DNA of 64,000 nucleotides, taken from assembly GCF_900110035.1 (NCBI RefSeq), contig NZ_FOCF01000005.1, positions 186,001 to 250,000 on the forward strand, in the 5' to 3' direction. The position numbers were made by a program, and so were the translations under genes. The notes below the pieces were generated by a model that was not told the origin of the DNA, searched no databases, and saw only the letters and a program-made list of their open reading frames with translations. Shown here piece by piece: positions 26,781 through 35,502 of this stretch. The first letter of the stretch is position 1, and each line of letters begins with the position of its first letter. Source of the DNA: Sphingomonas gellani. Its GTDB lineage: Bacteria > Pseudomonadota > Alphaproteobacteria > Sphingomonadales > Sphingomonadaceae.

Positions 26781-28271
26781 TCAATAGCCGGCGTAGTCGC
26801 TGAACCGCGTGATCGTCGGATCGAACTTCAGCACGACCTTGCCCGTCGCACCGTGGCGCTGCTTGGCCACGATCAGTTCGGCCAGGCCATAGACCCGCTC
26901 CATGTCGCTCGCCCATTTGGCGTGATCCTCGAACACCTTGTGCTCGTCGCCCTCCATCGGCCGCTTCGGCTCGCGCTGTGCCGTGTAATAATCCTCGCGG
27001 AACACGAACCACACCATGTCCGCGTCCTGCTCGATCGATCCCGACTCGCGCAGGTCGGACAGCATCGGGCGCTTGTCCTCGCGGCTTTCGACCGCGCGGC
27101 TCAGCTGGGACAGCGCCAGCACCGGCACGTTCATGTCCTTGGCCAGCGTCTTCAGCCCGCGCGAGATCTCGGAGATTTCCTGCACGCGGTTCTCCGACCC
27201 CTTGCCGCCCCCGGTCAGCAGCTGGAGGTAGTCGACCACGACCAGACCGATCTCGTTGTTGTGGCGGCGTTGCAGCCGACGGACGCGGGTGTGCAGCGCG
27301 CTGATCGACAAGCCGCCGGTATCGTCGATGAAGAGCGGCAGGTTCTCCAACTCCGCCGCCGCCGCCGCGAGTTGCGCGAACTCCTGCTTGCTGATTTTGC
27401 CCATGCGCAGGCTTTCGGAGCTGATCCGCGACTGTTCGGCCAGAATACGCGTCGCGAGCTGGTCGGCGCTCATCTCGAGGGAGAAGAACGCGACCTTCGC
27501 CCCAACCGAGTCCTTGGGCGCGATGCCGTCCGCCATATCCCGCATCCAGCGCCGTGCCGCGTTGAAGGCGATGTTGGTCGCCAGCGACGTCTTGCCCATG
27601 CCGGGACGGCCCGCCAGGATCATCAGGTCGGAATGGTGCATGCCGCCGATCTTCGCGTTGACCGAATCGAGTCCCGTGGTGACGCCCGACAGGTTGCCGC
27701 CGGAATTAAGCGCCCGCTCCGCCATCTTCACCGCGGCGGTGGTCGCCTGGGCGAAGGTCTTGACCGCACTCTCGGCGCCGCCGTCGCCCGCGACCTTGTA
27801 CAGCGCCTCCTCAGCCAGCTCGATCTGGGCGCGCGGGTTCACCTCCTCCGATGTGTCCATCGCCCGCTCGACCAGCGTGCGCCCGACCGTCACCAGCGCG
27901 CGAAGCTGCGCCAGGTCGTAGATCTGGGTCGCGAACTGTCGTGCGCCGATCAGCCCGGCGCCCGACCCGGTCAGGCCGGCCAGATAGGCGGGGCCGCCCA
28001 ACTCCTTCATCGCCTCATCCGCGTCGAACATCGGGCGCAGCGTCACCGGGGTCGCCAGCATGTCGTTGCCGCGCAGCGTCTTGATCGCGGCAAAGACCCG
28101 GCCATGCACGGGCTCGTAGAAATGCGCCGGCTCCAGCCGATCGATCAGGTCGTCGGCCAGGCGATTGTCGATCATCATCGCGCCCAGCATCGCGGCCTCC
28201 GCCTCGACGTTGCGGGGAAGCTGCTGCGGTTCGGCGGCGGCGGCGGGAGTCGGGAATGCAAGGGTTGCCAT
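26781..28271 (-). CDS. dnaB: Replicative DNA helicase DnaB
   Basis: 496-aa hexameric helicase that unwinds DNA at the replication fork. The N-terminal primase-interacting domain starts QLPRNVEAEAAMLGAMMIDN. The RecA-like motor has Walker A GRPGMGKTSLA (about 221-231), Walker B and the VVDYLQLL segment, and the DnaB signatures SLEMSADQLATR and LSQLSRAVESREDKRPMLSDLRESGSIEQDAD. The ending KFDPTITRFSDY is standard. No intein interrupts it. Single-gene unit, divergent from the UPF0262 gene. Confidence 0.97.
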   Translation of the reverse strand: MATLAFPTPAAAAEPQQLPRNVEAEAAMLGAMMIDNRLADDLIDRLEPAHFYEPVHGRVFAAIKTLRGNDMLATPVTLRPMFDADEAMKELGGPAYLAGLTGSGAGLIGARQFATQIYDLAQLRALVTVGRTLVERAMDTSEEVNPRAQIELAEEALYKVAGDGGAESAVKTFAQATTAAVKMAERALNSGGNLSGVTTGLDSVNAKIGGMHHSDLMILAGRPGMGKTSLATNIAFNAARRWMRDMADGIAPKDSVGAKVAFFSLEMSADQLATRILAEQSRISSESLRMGKISKQEFAQLAAAAAELENLPLFIDDTGGLSISALHTRVRRLQRRHNNEIGLVVVDYLQLLTGGGKGSENRVQEISEISRGLKTLAKDMNVPVLALSQLSRAVESREDKRPMLSDLRESGSIEQDADMVWFVFREDYYTAQREPKRPMEGDEHKVFEDHAKWASDMERVYGLAELIVAKQRHGATGKVVLKFDPTITRFSDYAGY

Positions 28272-28360
28272 GACCCCGTCCTTACGCCCAGCGGGCCTGC
28301 CGACGAAACAGGGTAACGAGAATGTTTGTCCGCAGGCGTCATCCGGCCTAGTCCACCGCC

Positions 28361-28843
28361 ATGAGCGATCCCCGCATCATCGCGGTCGAGCTGGACGAGG
28401 ACAGCATCGGCTGGCGCTCCGCCGATGTCGAGCAGGAGCGGCGGATCGCCATGTTCGATCTGGTCGAGAACAACCGCTTCGCCCCGCAAAAGGCTCAAGG
28501 AGACGGCTATGCCGGGCCGTACCGGCTGAAGCTCGGGTGCGTCGAGAACCGGTTGGGTATCCAGATCAGCCGCAGTGACGGCACGCTGCTCGACACGCTG
28601 ATCCTGGCCCTGGGGCGGTTCCGGCGGCCGATCCGCGATTATTTCGCGATCTGCGACAGCTATTACCAGGCGATCCGCCAGGCGACGCCCCAGGGCATCG
28701 AAACGGTGGACATGGCGCGTCGCGCGATCCACAACGACGCCGCCGAGCTGCTCCAGGAGCGGCTGAAGGGCAAGATCGAGGTCGATTTCGACACCGCGCG
28801 CCGCTTGTTCACATTGATCTGCGCGCTGCACATTCGGGGATAA
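28361..28843 (+). CDS. UPF0262 family protein
   Basis: 160-aa conserved alphaproteobacterial protein of the UPF0262 family: starts [27 protein letters not shown], has [16 protein letters not shown] and [18 protein letters not shown], and ends [13 protein letters not shown]. Full family length. No catalytic motif is evident and the role is unknown. A GH25-like gene follows two bases after its stop. Confidence 0.88.
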   Translation: MSDPRIIAVELDEDSIGWRSADVEQERRIAMFDLVENNRFAPQKAQGDGYAGPYRLKLGCVENRLGIQISRSDGTLLDTLILALGRFRRPIRDYFAICDSYYQAIRQATPQGIETVDMARRAIHNDAAELLQERLKGKIEVDFDTARRLFTLICALHIRG

Positions 28844-28845
28844 GA

Positions 28846-29520
28846 GTGACACGGTATTGGAAGCCGGCGGCCTTGCTTGCCGTTCTGGCGATATTGGGGA
28901 TGGTCGGCTGGTCGCTGGCCGTGCATTGGCGCCCCTCGACACAACGCTTCGCATTGCAGGGCATCGACCTGCCCATGACGTCGCAGCGGATCGAGTGGGG
29001 CTTTGTCAGGGCGGCGGGCGCCGACTTCGCCTACCTGGCCGCGACCGCCGGGACGCGGCAGCGCAAAGCCGAGTTCGAGAGCGACTGGGAAGCCCTTCCC
29101 GAGGCGGGGCTGAGGCGCGGCGCGGTGCATCTATTTTCACTCTGCGAGCCTGCGGAGGATCAGGCGGACGCGTTCAATACCTTCGTGCCCCGCACCGATG
29201 ACGCCCTGCCCCCGGCCGTCGACATCGATCTGCGCGACGATTGCGCGGCACATCCGGACCGCGCCGCGCTGCTCGACGCGATCAGGCGCTTCGCCACCCG
29301 TGTGGAGACGCATGCGGGCAAGCCGGTGATCGTGCGCGTGTCACGCGCCGCGGAACGCGAATACCAGCTGACCAGCGCCGTCAACCGACCGATCTGGGTG
29401 ATGGGCAACGGCATGGAGCCGGGCTATGCCGGCCGGCCCTGGCGGATGTGGCGGGCCAGCGACGTCCGCCGGATTGATGGGGTGGAAGGCCCGGTGAACT
29501 GGGACGTGGTCGCGCCATGA
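28846..29520 (+). CDS. GH25-like (lysozyme-type) protein, membrane anchored
   Basis: 224-aa protein beginning GTG two bases after the preceding stop. One N-terminal hydrophobic segment (about 8-26) acts as a signal anchor; the rest resembles GH25 muramidases: the first strand GIDLPMTSQRIEWGFVRAAGADFAYLAAT parallels the family DVS..QG.IDW...K..G..F...KAT pattern, and PAVDIDLRDDC matches the catalytic D-x-E region. Here Glu of D-x-E is Asp (DIDL), so catalysis may be changed or lost. Its stop overlaps the cytidine deaminase start (ATGA). Likely cell-wall facing; activity uncertain. Confidence 0.68.
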   Translation: MTRYWKPAALLAVLAILGMVGWSLAVHWRPSTQRFALQGIDLPMTSQRIEWGFVRAAGADFAYLAATAGTRQRKAEFESDWEALPEAGLRRGAVHLFSLCEPAEDQADAFNTFVPRTDDALPPAVDIDLRDDCAAHPDRAALLDAIRRFATRVETHAGKPVIVRVSRAAEREYQLTSAVNRPIWVMGNGMEPGYAGRPWRMWRASDVRRIDGVEGPVNWDVVAP

Positions 29521-30002
29521 TGGAAAAGGACAGCATGGATATGCAGGGCGAGGACACGGTCCAGGCGACCCAACTGGTGGAAGCCGCGCGTCAGGCCGCG
29601 CTGAACGCCCACGCGCCGTATTCGCGCTTCGCCGTCGGTGCGGCGCTGTTGATGCGGGACGGCACGATCGTGACCGGCGCCAATGTGGAAAACGCCAGCT
29701 ATGGCCTGTCGCTCTGCGCGGAAACGGTGGCGGTGGCGACGGCTAGCGCCGCGGGCCGGCTGAGGGAGATCGTCGCGGTCGGCGTGATCGGCGGCGCCAT
29801 GGATGCGGACGGACGGCCGACCGGCACCTCCCCGGTCAGCCCGTGCGGTCGCTGCCGCCAGGTGCTGAACGAAGCGGCACAGATGAGCGGCCGCGACCTT
29901 CCCGTGCATTGCGGCGCGGCGGTCGGTGACGCGATCCGCAGCTACCGCGTTTCCGACCTGCTTCCGGACGCGTTCGGGCCGGCCGATCTGGGTATGGCCT
30001 GA
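29517..30002 (+). CDS. cdd: Cytidine deaminase
   Basis: Zinc enzyme converting (deoxy)cytidine to (deoxy)uridine in pyrimidine salvage. 161 aa, tetrameric small type with a longer N-terminus (start could be any of three early Met). PYSRFAVGAALL and NVENASYGLSLCAET (Cys67, Glu69) and SPCGRC (Cys110, Cys113) give the zinc site and catalytic Glu. Overlaps the GH25-like gene by four bases. It converges with the squalene/phytoene synthase-like gene, whose stop lies four bases away. Confidence 0.93.
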   Translation: MMEKDSMDMQGEDTVQATQLVEAARQAALNAHAPYSRFAVGAALLMRDGTIVTGANVENASYGLSLCAETVAVATASAAGRLREIVAVGVIGGAMDADGRPTGTSPVSPCGRCRQVLNEAAQMSGRDLPVHCGAAVGDAIRSYRVSDLLPDAFGPADLGMA

Positions 30003-30005
30003 GCC

Positions 30006-30671
30006 TCAGCGCCCGGTCAGCCGGAATCGCAGCAACCGCGCCACACGCAGCGGGTGACCGGCGGGGCGCGGATTGGCGGCCAGCGTCATGCGCGCCGACA
30101 GCGCCAGCGCCCCCAGTGCGCGCAAGGGCTTGGGCCAGCGGCGGCCGAACGCCTGCGACAACCGGCCCGCCGCAAGGTCGCGCGCACGTTGCGCCAACGC
30201 CTCGTCCTTCAGATTGCCGGCAACATCCGCCAGTGCCCAGCCTTGCCCGGCCAAGGCCACCTCTGCGATCGTCCCGCCGAGCGTCCTGGCGGCTACGTCG
30301 AACAGTCCGCCCCCACGCATCTCGCCATGCGCGACAAGCTCGGCCTCGGTCAGCGGCTCGACCAGCAGCATCTCCCAGCCTGACGTCATGCGGGCGAGAT
30401 CGGCGCCCCTGACTCCGCATGGCAACACCTCCGCCGCTAGGCCCACGAGGGTCGGTTCGGCGGGTGGCGGCCCGTTGTCGAGCCGGAGCAGCGCGTCATT
30501 CCACCACGTCAGCCGCATCTGCCCGACCAGCGGCTCTCTGGTCGAGCGCAGGATGCCGGCCAGCGTCGCGTCCAAGGACAGCAACGCTTCAAAAGCCTCC
30601 CGATGTGGCGGAGGTGCGTAGGCGAGGATAATCGGTAGCTCGGACACGAAGGTTACTCCGACATTCACCAT
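30006..30671 (-). CDS. Squalene/phytoene synthase family protein (NDUFAF6-like)
   Basis: 221-aa all-alpha isoprenoid-synthase-fold protein, shorter than true phytoene or squalene synthases (about 280-340). Matches: ILAYAPPPHREAFEALLSLDATLAGILRSTREPLVGQMRLTWWNDAL at the N-terminus, and a degenerate GGLFDVAARTLGG. The DxxxD metal motifs needed for prenyl transfer are not clear, which suggests the complex-I assembly subgroup (NDUFAF6-like) known in Alphaproteobacteria and mitochondria. No carotenoid or hopanoid genes adjoin. Function therefore inferred. Confidence 0.72.
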   Translation of the reverse strand: MVNVGVTFVSELPIILAYAPPPHREAFEALLSLDATLAGILRSTREPLVGQMRLTWWNDALLRLDNGPPPAEPTLVGLAAEVLPCGVRGADLARMTSGWEMLLVEPLTEAELVAHGEMRGGGLFDVAARTLGGTIAEVALAGQGWALADVAGNLKDEALAQRARDLAAGRLSQAFGRRWPKPLRALGALALSARMTLAANPRPAGHPLRVARLLRFRLTGR

Positions 30672-30708
30672 AGCACTTCAGCAGCAATTACCCATTGGTG
30701 GCGCATGG

Positions 30709-30741
30709 GCGTGTCCTGACCCCGTTAGCATCAGGACACGC
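30709..30741. repeat. Perfect 11-bp inverted repeat before the TadG gene
   Basis: GCGTGTCCTGA (30709-30719), an 11-base spacer, TCAGGACACGC (30731-30741), ending seven bases before the proposed ATG at 30749. The 3' arm contains AGGA (30733-30736), the only plausible ribosome binding site. As RNA the hairpin would hide it; as DNA it is a good dimer operator. Confidence 0.6.
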
Positions 30742-30748
30742 GAACTCC

Positions 30749-32737
30749 ATGACCGGCTGCGAAGAACGTCCGCGTTCGTTCATGACCCGCCTCGCCCGCG
30801 ACACGCGAGGGAACACGCTGGCGATCATGGCGGCAGCACTGATCCCACTCGCAGGCATGGTGGGCAGCGGCATTGATGTCGCGCGCATGTACCTGACCAA
30901 GACCCGGCTGCAACACGCGTGCGATGCCGCCGCACTGGCCGGGCGTAAGGCGATGGGCGGAGGGCAGTGGTCGCAGGGCAACAATATGCCGGCCGGTGTC
31001 GCCAACCAGTTCTTTGCGGCCAACTTCGCGACCGGTTCCTATGGCAGCGGCAACCTCAAGAGCGGCTTTGCCGAGAATGCCGGTAAGGTGACAGGCACCG
31101 CTTCTGCCGACCTGCCGATGACCCTGACCCGCGTGATCGGCGCCCGCTCGGTGAATTTGGCTGTCAGCTGCGAGGCGGAAATGCGCCTGCCGAACACCGA
31201 CGTCATGTTCGTGCTCGATAACACAGGGTCGATGGGCGACAAGGCGGTATCGAGCGATAGCCAGACAAAGATCCAGGCCCTGCGATCGGCCGTCAAGTGC
31301 TTCTACGAGATCGTCGCACGCCAGGACACCGACGAAGAGTGTGTGGGCGGCGCACCATCTGGCGGCCTTAGCGACCAGGTACAGGTTCGCTTCGGCTTCG
31401 TGCCATATACTACCAACGTCCGCGTCGGTTACCTGTTGAAGCCAGAATGGTTAGCCGATCAATGGCCGTACCAATCGCGGGAGCTGGCCACGCTATATGG
31501 TACATGGAACAGCTATGACGGCCTGACGCTACGCAACGGGAAAAGCTGGTCCGGCTGGGTCAGCACCGGCGCCACGATCAACGCTGCAAAGGCAGACTGC
31601 AACGGGACCACGCCGCCCGATGACACCTACACGGCGAACGGAAATCCCACGTCGTGGCCGGACAGCGAAACGTCCACGTCATGGCGTGCCTACGCCCCTT
31701 ATATTCAGGTCGATTTTCGATATTATTGGACCAACAATGCGTGCCGCCTCCAGTCGCAACAGCGTAACGTGGAGAGGCGATCCTATTACGACCGCGCTTC
31801 GTCGAACGGCTCGGGGGCGCTCCCTTTCAGCGCATGGGCTTACAAGCAGGTCACACTCAACGTATCGGGCCTGAAGAACGGCAGCAACTGGAACAGCAGC
31901 GTCGTTTTACCGGTCGGCGACAACGGAACCAACGTCGCCGCTAAATGGGATGGCTGCATCGAGGAGCGCCGCACGGTGCGGCAGGACAGCTACGACCCCA
32001 TTCCGGACGGCGCCCTCGATCTGGATCTGAAGAGCGCGCCGACTGGCAACGTGGATACGCAATGGGGTCCGGCGTTGCCCAGCGTGATCTATCCACGTCG
32101 CAACAGTTACGACAACAGTGGCAGCTACACGCTGGATACCGTCACCAATTTTTACCAGCGATACTCCGGTGAAGCCTATTACTGCCCGACGGCGGCTCAC
32201 AAGCTTGAGAAATGGGGGGATGCCGATCAGTTCGACTCCTATGTCGACAGCCTGTCCGCGGGTGGCAACACCTATCATGACATCGGCCTGATATGGGGCG
32301 CGCGCCTGATGTGGCCTACCGGCATCTTCCGGTCCGAAAACGAATACACGCCGCAGGGAGGCGAGATCCAGCGGCACATGATCTTCATGACGGACGGCGA
32401 CGCCTGCACCTCGGTGATGAACTACCAGGCTTATGGACTGGCTTGGTACGATCGTCGCCAGACGGATCCCTCGATCGTACCGACGGATGGTTGCACCACG
32501 ACCGGCACGCTCACTGAACAGGTGAACGCCCGCACTCAGGCGCTGTGCACGCGGATCAAGAACGAACAGATCACGCTTTGGGTCATCTGGTTTGGTCAGA
32601 AGAATGCGACCATTGAGAACATGATGAAGAAGTGCGCCACCACCGATCGTTACTTTGCGGCTCGCAATCAGGCCGATCTTCAGAACACTTTTCGATCCAT
32701 TGCCAACCAGATCTCACAATTGCGGCTGACCAACTGA
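30749..32737 (+). CDS. TadG-like pilus-assembly/vWA surface protein
   Basis: 662 aa from the ATG at 30749; ATG 30782 or an upstream GTG (30695) are alternatives. The N-terminus is a TadG-type signal/anchor: RDTRGNTLAIMAAALIPLAGMVGSGIDVARMY, then QHACDAAALAGRKA. The von Willebrand A domain starts with DVMFVLDNTGSMG (MIDAS residues Asp157, Thr159, Ser161), is interrupted by about 340 residues rich in Tyr, Trp, Asn and Ser, and resumes at HMIFMTDGD with the C-terminal TLWVIWFG part. Exported, membrane tethered and metal binding. It heads a coupled operon with two TadE-like genes, without other tad/cpa genes. Codon use is visibly less GC-rich than flanking genes. Confidence 0.87.
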   Translation: MTGCEERPRSFMTRLARDTRGNTLAIMAAALIPLAGMVGSGIDVARMYLTKTRLQHACDAAALAGRKAMGGGQWSQGNNMPAGVANQFFAANFATGSYGSGNLKSGFAENAGKVTGTASADLPMTLTRVIGARSVNLAVSCEAEMRLPNTDVMFVLDNTGSMGDKAVSSDSQTKIQALRSAVKCFYEIVARQDTDEECVGGAPSGGLSDQVQVRFGFVPYTTNVRVGYLLKPEWLADQWPYQSRELATLYGTWNSYDGLTLRNGKSWSGWVSTGATINAAKADCNGTTPPDDTYTANGNPTSWPDSETSTSWRAYAPYIQVDFRYYWTNNACRLQSQQRNVERRSYYDRASSNGSGALPFSAWAYKQVTLNVSGLKNGSNWNSSVVLPVGDNGTNVAAKWDGCIEERRTVRQDSYDPIPDGALDLDLKSAPTGNVDTQWGPALPSVIYPRRNSYDNSGSYTLDTVTNFYQRYSGEAYYCPTAAHKLEKWGDADQFDSYVDSLSAGGNTYHDIGLIWGARLMWPTGIFRSENEYTPQGGEIQRHMIFMTDGDACTSVMNYQAYGLAWYDRRQTDPSIVPTDGCTTTGTLTEQVNARTQALCTRIKNEQITLWVIWFGQKNATIENMMKKCATTDRYFAARNQADLQNTFRSIANQISQLRLTN

Positions 32738-33348
32738 TGCGCCAGATTCCAACGCTCTCGCGCCGATTACGATCGGATCGGCGTGGGATCACGATCGTAG
32801 AGTTTGCGATCGTTGCGCCGGTCATGTGCCTTTTCCTGGTTGGCTCGTTCGACATCGCTCACACGCTATACCTTCAGGCGGCGCTGCAAGGCATCGTCCA
32901 AAAGACAGCACGGGACAGTGGCCTTGAAACCGCGACACCTGATATACAGGCGGCGCTGGACAAGAAGGTCGAGAGACAAGTCCTGATGTTGATGAATAAG
33001 GCAAAGGTCAGCTTTGAAAGAAGATCGTACCGCACTTTTGCCGCTGCATCCAACAAGACGCCGGAGGACTATACCGACACCAACGGCGATGGTCGGTGTG
33101 ACGACAATGAGCCCTATGTCGACGCCAACAACAACAAGATGTGGGATTCTGATGGTGGTAACGGCGCACAGGGCGGTGCCAAGGACAAGACGGTGTACAC
33201 GGTGACGGCTCGCTATGCCCGCCTGCTGCCGCTCAACCACTTCATCAACGTGCCTGCGGACCAGGTGATAGTGGCCAAGACCGTTCTCCAGAACCAGCCT
33301 TACTCGGAACAATCGACGATCGGCACGACCGTGCTGAACTGCCCATGA
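32737..33348 (+). CDS. TadE-like protein with EF-hand-type calcium loop
   Basis: 203-aa pseudopilin-like protein. The TadE segment RRGITIVEFAIVAPVMCLFLVGSFDIAHTLYLQAALQG (about 15-52) is a type IV-like N-terminal helix with the conserved Glu after a short basic leader. Residues 114-125 (DTNGDGRCDDNE) fit the 12-residue EF-hand loop exactly (D-x-N-x-D-G-x-x-x-D-x-E), followed by a second imperfect loop at 129-140. The start overlaps the TadG stop by one base (TGATG) and its end overlaps the next gene by four. Likely a minor pilin or surface fibre component stabilised by calcium; this is inferred. Confidence 0.85.
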   Translation: MRQIPTLSRRLRSDRRGITIVEFAIVAPVMCLFLVGSFDIAHTLYLQAALQGIVQKTARDSGLETATPDIQAALDKKVERQVLMLMNKAKVSFERRSYRTFAAASNKTPEDYTDTNGDGRCDDNEPYVDANNNKMWDSDGGNGAQGGAKDKTVYTVTARYARLLPLNHFINVPADQVIVAKTVLQNQPYSEQSTIGTTVLNCP

Positions 33349-34031
33349 AAGGCGCCGTGATGTCTCGTTTCCTCGGACGGATATGCACGTCCGATAGCGG
33401 CGTGGCGTTGATCGAGTTCGCCATAGTCCTGCCCGTGTTCGTGACGCTGTCGCTCGGCGGCGCTGAGCTCGCAAATTACGCGACTACCCGGATGCGCATC
33501 AGTCAATTGGCGTTACAGATCGCGGACAATGCGGCGCGTATCGGCACCGGCTCCCCGCTGGTCGCGAAGACGATCAGCGAAAGCGACATAAACGACCTGT
33601 TCGTGGGCTCGCAGCTGGCTTCCAACGGCCTTGACTTGAAAACCAACGGCCGCGTCATTCTTTCGGATTTGGAGCCGATGGCGAACCCGAACACGTCGGG
33701 GAAGTTCAAGATTGTCTGGCAGCGCTGCTACGGGACCAAGATCCACAGTTCCAGCTACGGAGTCGCAGGCGCCACGGACCTCAGCGGAATAGGGCCTGCC
33801 AGTCGCCAAGTTACGGCCCTGGACGACAACGCCACCATGTTCGTGGAGGTCTATTACCGATACAAGCCGCTCATATCGACACGCTGGACGCCCGCAGCCG
33901 ACATGGTGGAGATCGCGTCCATGTCCGTGCGCGACCGTCGCGACCTCAGCAGCGACGCCGGCTCTGGATCATCTGCCACCCATCCGGACGGCGTCTACAA
34001 GGTGGCGGGGGTCACCCCGTCCACCTGTTGA
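33345..34031 (+). CDS. TadE-like minor pilin protein
   Basis: 228-aa protein with the same N-terminal TadE helix: DSGVALIEFAIVLPVFVTLSLGGAELANYATTRMR (about 17-51). The soluble domain has LSDLEPMANPNTSGKFKIVWQRCYGTK and the C-terminal Cys of a possible disulfide (Cys in WQRCYG and PSTC). ATG at 33345 overlaps the preceding stop by four bases; a second ATG 15 bp downstream is possible. It closes the TadG-TadE-TadE operon, followed by a small hairpin. Probably exported and assembled with the two upstream proteins. Confidence 0.85.
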   Translation: MKGAVMSRFLGRICTSDSGVALIEFAIVLPVFVTLSLGGAELANYATTRMRISQLALQIADNAARIGTGSPLVAKTISESDINDLFVGSQLASNGLDLKTNGRVILSDLEPMANPNTSGKFKIVWQRCYGTKIHSSSYGVAGATDLSGIGPASRQVTALDDNATMFVEVYYRYKPLISTRWTPAADMVEIASMSVRDRRDLSSDAGSGSSATHPDGVYKVAGVTPSTC

Positions 34032-34034
34032 TCC

Positions 34035-34054
34035 AGCGCCGGCATACGGGCGCT
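34035..34054. terminator. Short hairpin between convergent TadE and pdhB genes
   Basis: AGCGCC (34035-34040) pairs with GGCGCT (34049-34054) in the 36-bp gap between converging stops. Six base pairs, no T-run: weak. Confidence 0.3.
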
Positions 34055-34067
34055 TCGCTGCCACCTC

Positions 34068-35501
34068 TTAGCGATAGCAGACCTTCTTCACCGTCGCGAC
34101 CACCTTGGCCGCGCTGATCAGCGCTTCCTTTTCCAGGTTCGCCGCGTACGGCAGCGGCACGTCCTCGTCCGTCACGCGCAGCACCGGCGCGTCGAGATCG
34201 TCGAAGCCCTCTTCCATGACGAAGGCAGCGATTTCGGACGCGATCGAGCAGGTCGGCCAGCCTTCCTCGACCACGACCAGGCGGTTGGTCTTGGCCAGGC
34301 TCTTCAGCACCGACTTCTTGTCGAGCGGGCGCAGCGTGCGCAGGTCGATGACCTCCGCCTCGATCCCCTCGCCCGCCAGCGTTTCCGCCGCTTCCAGGCT
34401 GATGCCGACACCGATCGAATAGGACACGATCGTCACGTCCTTGCCCGCGCGCATCACGCGTGCCTTGCCGATCGGCAGGACATGGTCGTCCAGCTTCGGC
34501 ACCTCGAAGCTGCGGCCGTAGAGCAGCTCGTTTTCCAGGAACACGACCGGGTCCTCGGACCGGATCGCGGCCTTCAGCAAGCCCTTGGCATCCGCCGCGT
34601 CATAAGGCGCGATCACGATCAGGCCGGGCACGCTGGCGTACCACGGACCGTAGTTCTGCGAATGCTGCGCGCCGACGCGGCTCGCCGCCCCGTTAGGACC
34701 GCGGAACACGATCGGGCAGCGCATCTGGCCGCCGGACATGTAGTTGGTCTTGGCGGCCGAGTTGATGATGTGGTCGATCGCCTGCATGGCGAAGTTGAAC
34801 GTCATGAACTCGACGATCGGCTTCAGGCCGCCCATCGCCGCGCCCGTGCCGATGCCCGCAAAGCCATATTCGGTGATCGGCGTGTCGATCACGCGCTTGT
34901 CGCCGAACTCGTCCAGCAGACCCTGGGTGACCTTGTACGCGCCCTGATATTGCGCGACTTCCTCGCCCATCACGAACACGCGCTCGTCGGCTCGCATTTC
35001 CTCGGCCATCGCATCGCGCAGGGCCTCGCGGACGGTGGTCTTCACCATCTCCGTGCCCTCGGGCACTTCCGGGTCCGCAACCTCGGCATCGTGGCTGGCC
35101 GCGTTGAACAGCTGGCGCGCGCCGGTTTCCACCTTGTGCGGCGTGTTGCTCTCGGGAACGGGCGGCGCCTCGTCGGCGGGCTGATCCTCCTTGGTCTTCA
35201 CGTTGGCGTCCTCGCCCGCGCGCGACCCGTCCTCACCGCCGGCCGCCTCGGTCGCTTCACCTTCGCCGGCGAGTTCCAGGATCACGGTGCCGACCTTCAC
35301 ATTGTCGGTACCCTCGGCTACGAGGATCTTCGACACCGTGCCTTCGTCGACCGCCTCGAACTCCATGGTCGCCTTGTCGGTCTCGATCTCGGCCATGATG
35401 TCGCCGGACTTGACCTGGTCGCCTTCCTTGACGAGCCACTTGGCGAGCGTGCCTTCCTCCATCGTCGGCGACAGAGCCGGCATCTTGATCGAAATCGGCA
35501 T
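34068..35501 (-). CDS. pdhB: Pyruvate dehydrogenase E1 component, beta subunit (lipoyl-domain form)
   Basis: 477-aa subunit of pyruvate dehydrogenase, which with PdhA decarboxylates pyruvate on thiamine diphosphate and acetylates the lipoyl group of E2. Residues 1-80 form a lipoyl domain with the attachment site ETDKATME (Lys43). A Glu/Asp/Ala linker (about 84-140) follows, and the transketolase-like beta domain starts at [14 protein letters not shown] with [20 protein letters not shown] and DTPITE. An E1 beta with its own lipoyl domain is a known alphaproteobacterial trait. Starts one base after the pdhA stop. Confidence 0.96.
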   Translation of the reverse strand: MPISIKMPALSPTMEEGTLAKWLVKEGDQVKSGDIMAEIETDKATMEFEAVDEGTVSKILVAEGTDNVKVGTVILELAGEGEATEAAGGEDGSRAGEDANVKTKEDQPADEAPPVPESNTPHKVETGARQLFNAASHDAEVADPEVPEGTEMVKTTVREALRDAMAEEMRADERVFVMGEEVAQYQGAYKVTQGLLDEFGDKRVIDTPITEYGFAGIGTGAAMGGLKPIVEFMTFNFAMQAIDHIINSAAKTNYMSGGQMRCPIVFRGPNGAASRVGAQHSQNYGPWYASVPGLIVIAPYDAADAKGLLKAAIRSEDPVVFLENELLYGRSFEVPKLDDHVLPIGKARVMRAGKDVTIVSYSIGVGISLEAAETLAGEGIEAEVIDLRTLRPLDKKSVLKSLAKTNRLVVVEEGWPTCSIASEIAAFVMEEGFDDLDAPVLRVTDEDVPLPYAANLEKEALISAAKVVATVKKVCYR

Positions 35502-35502
35502 C

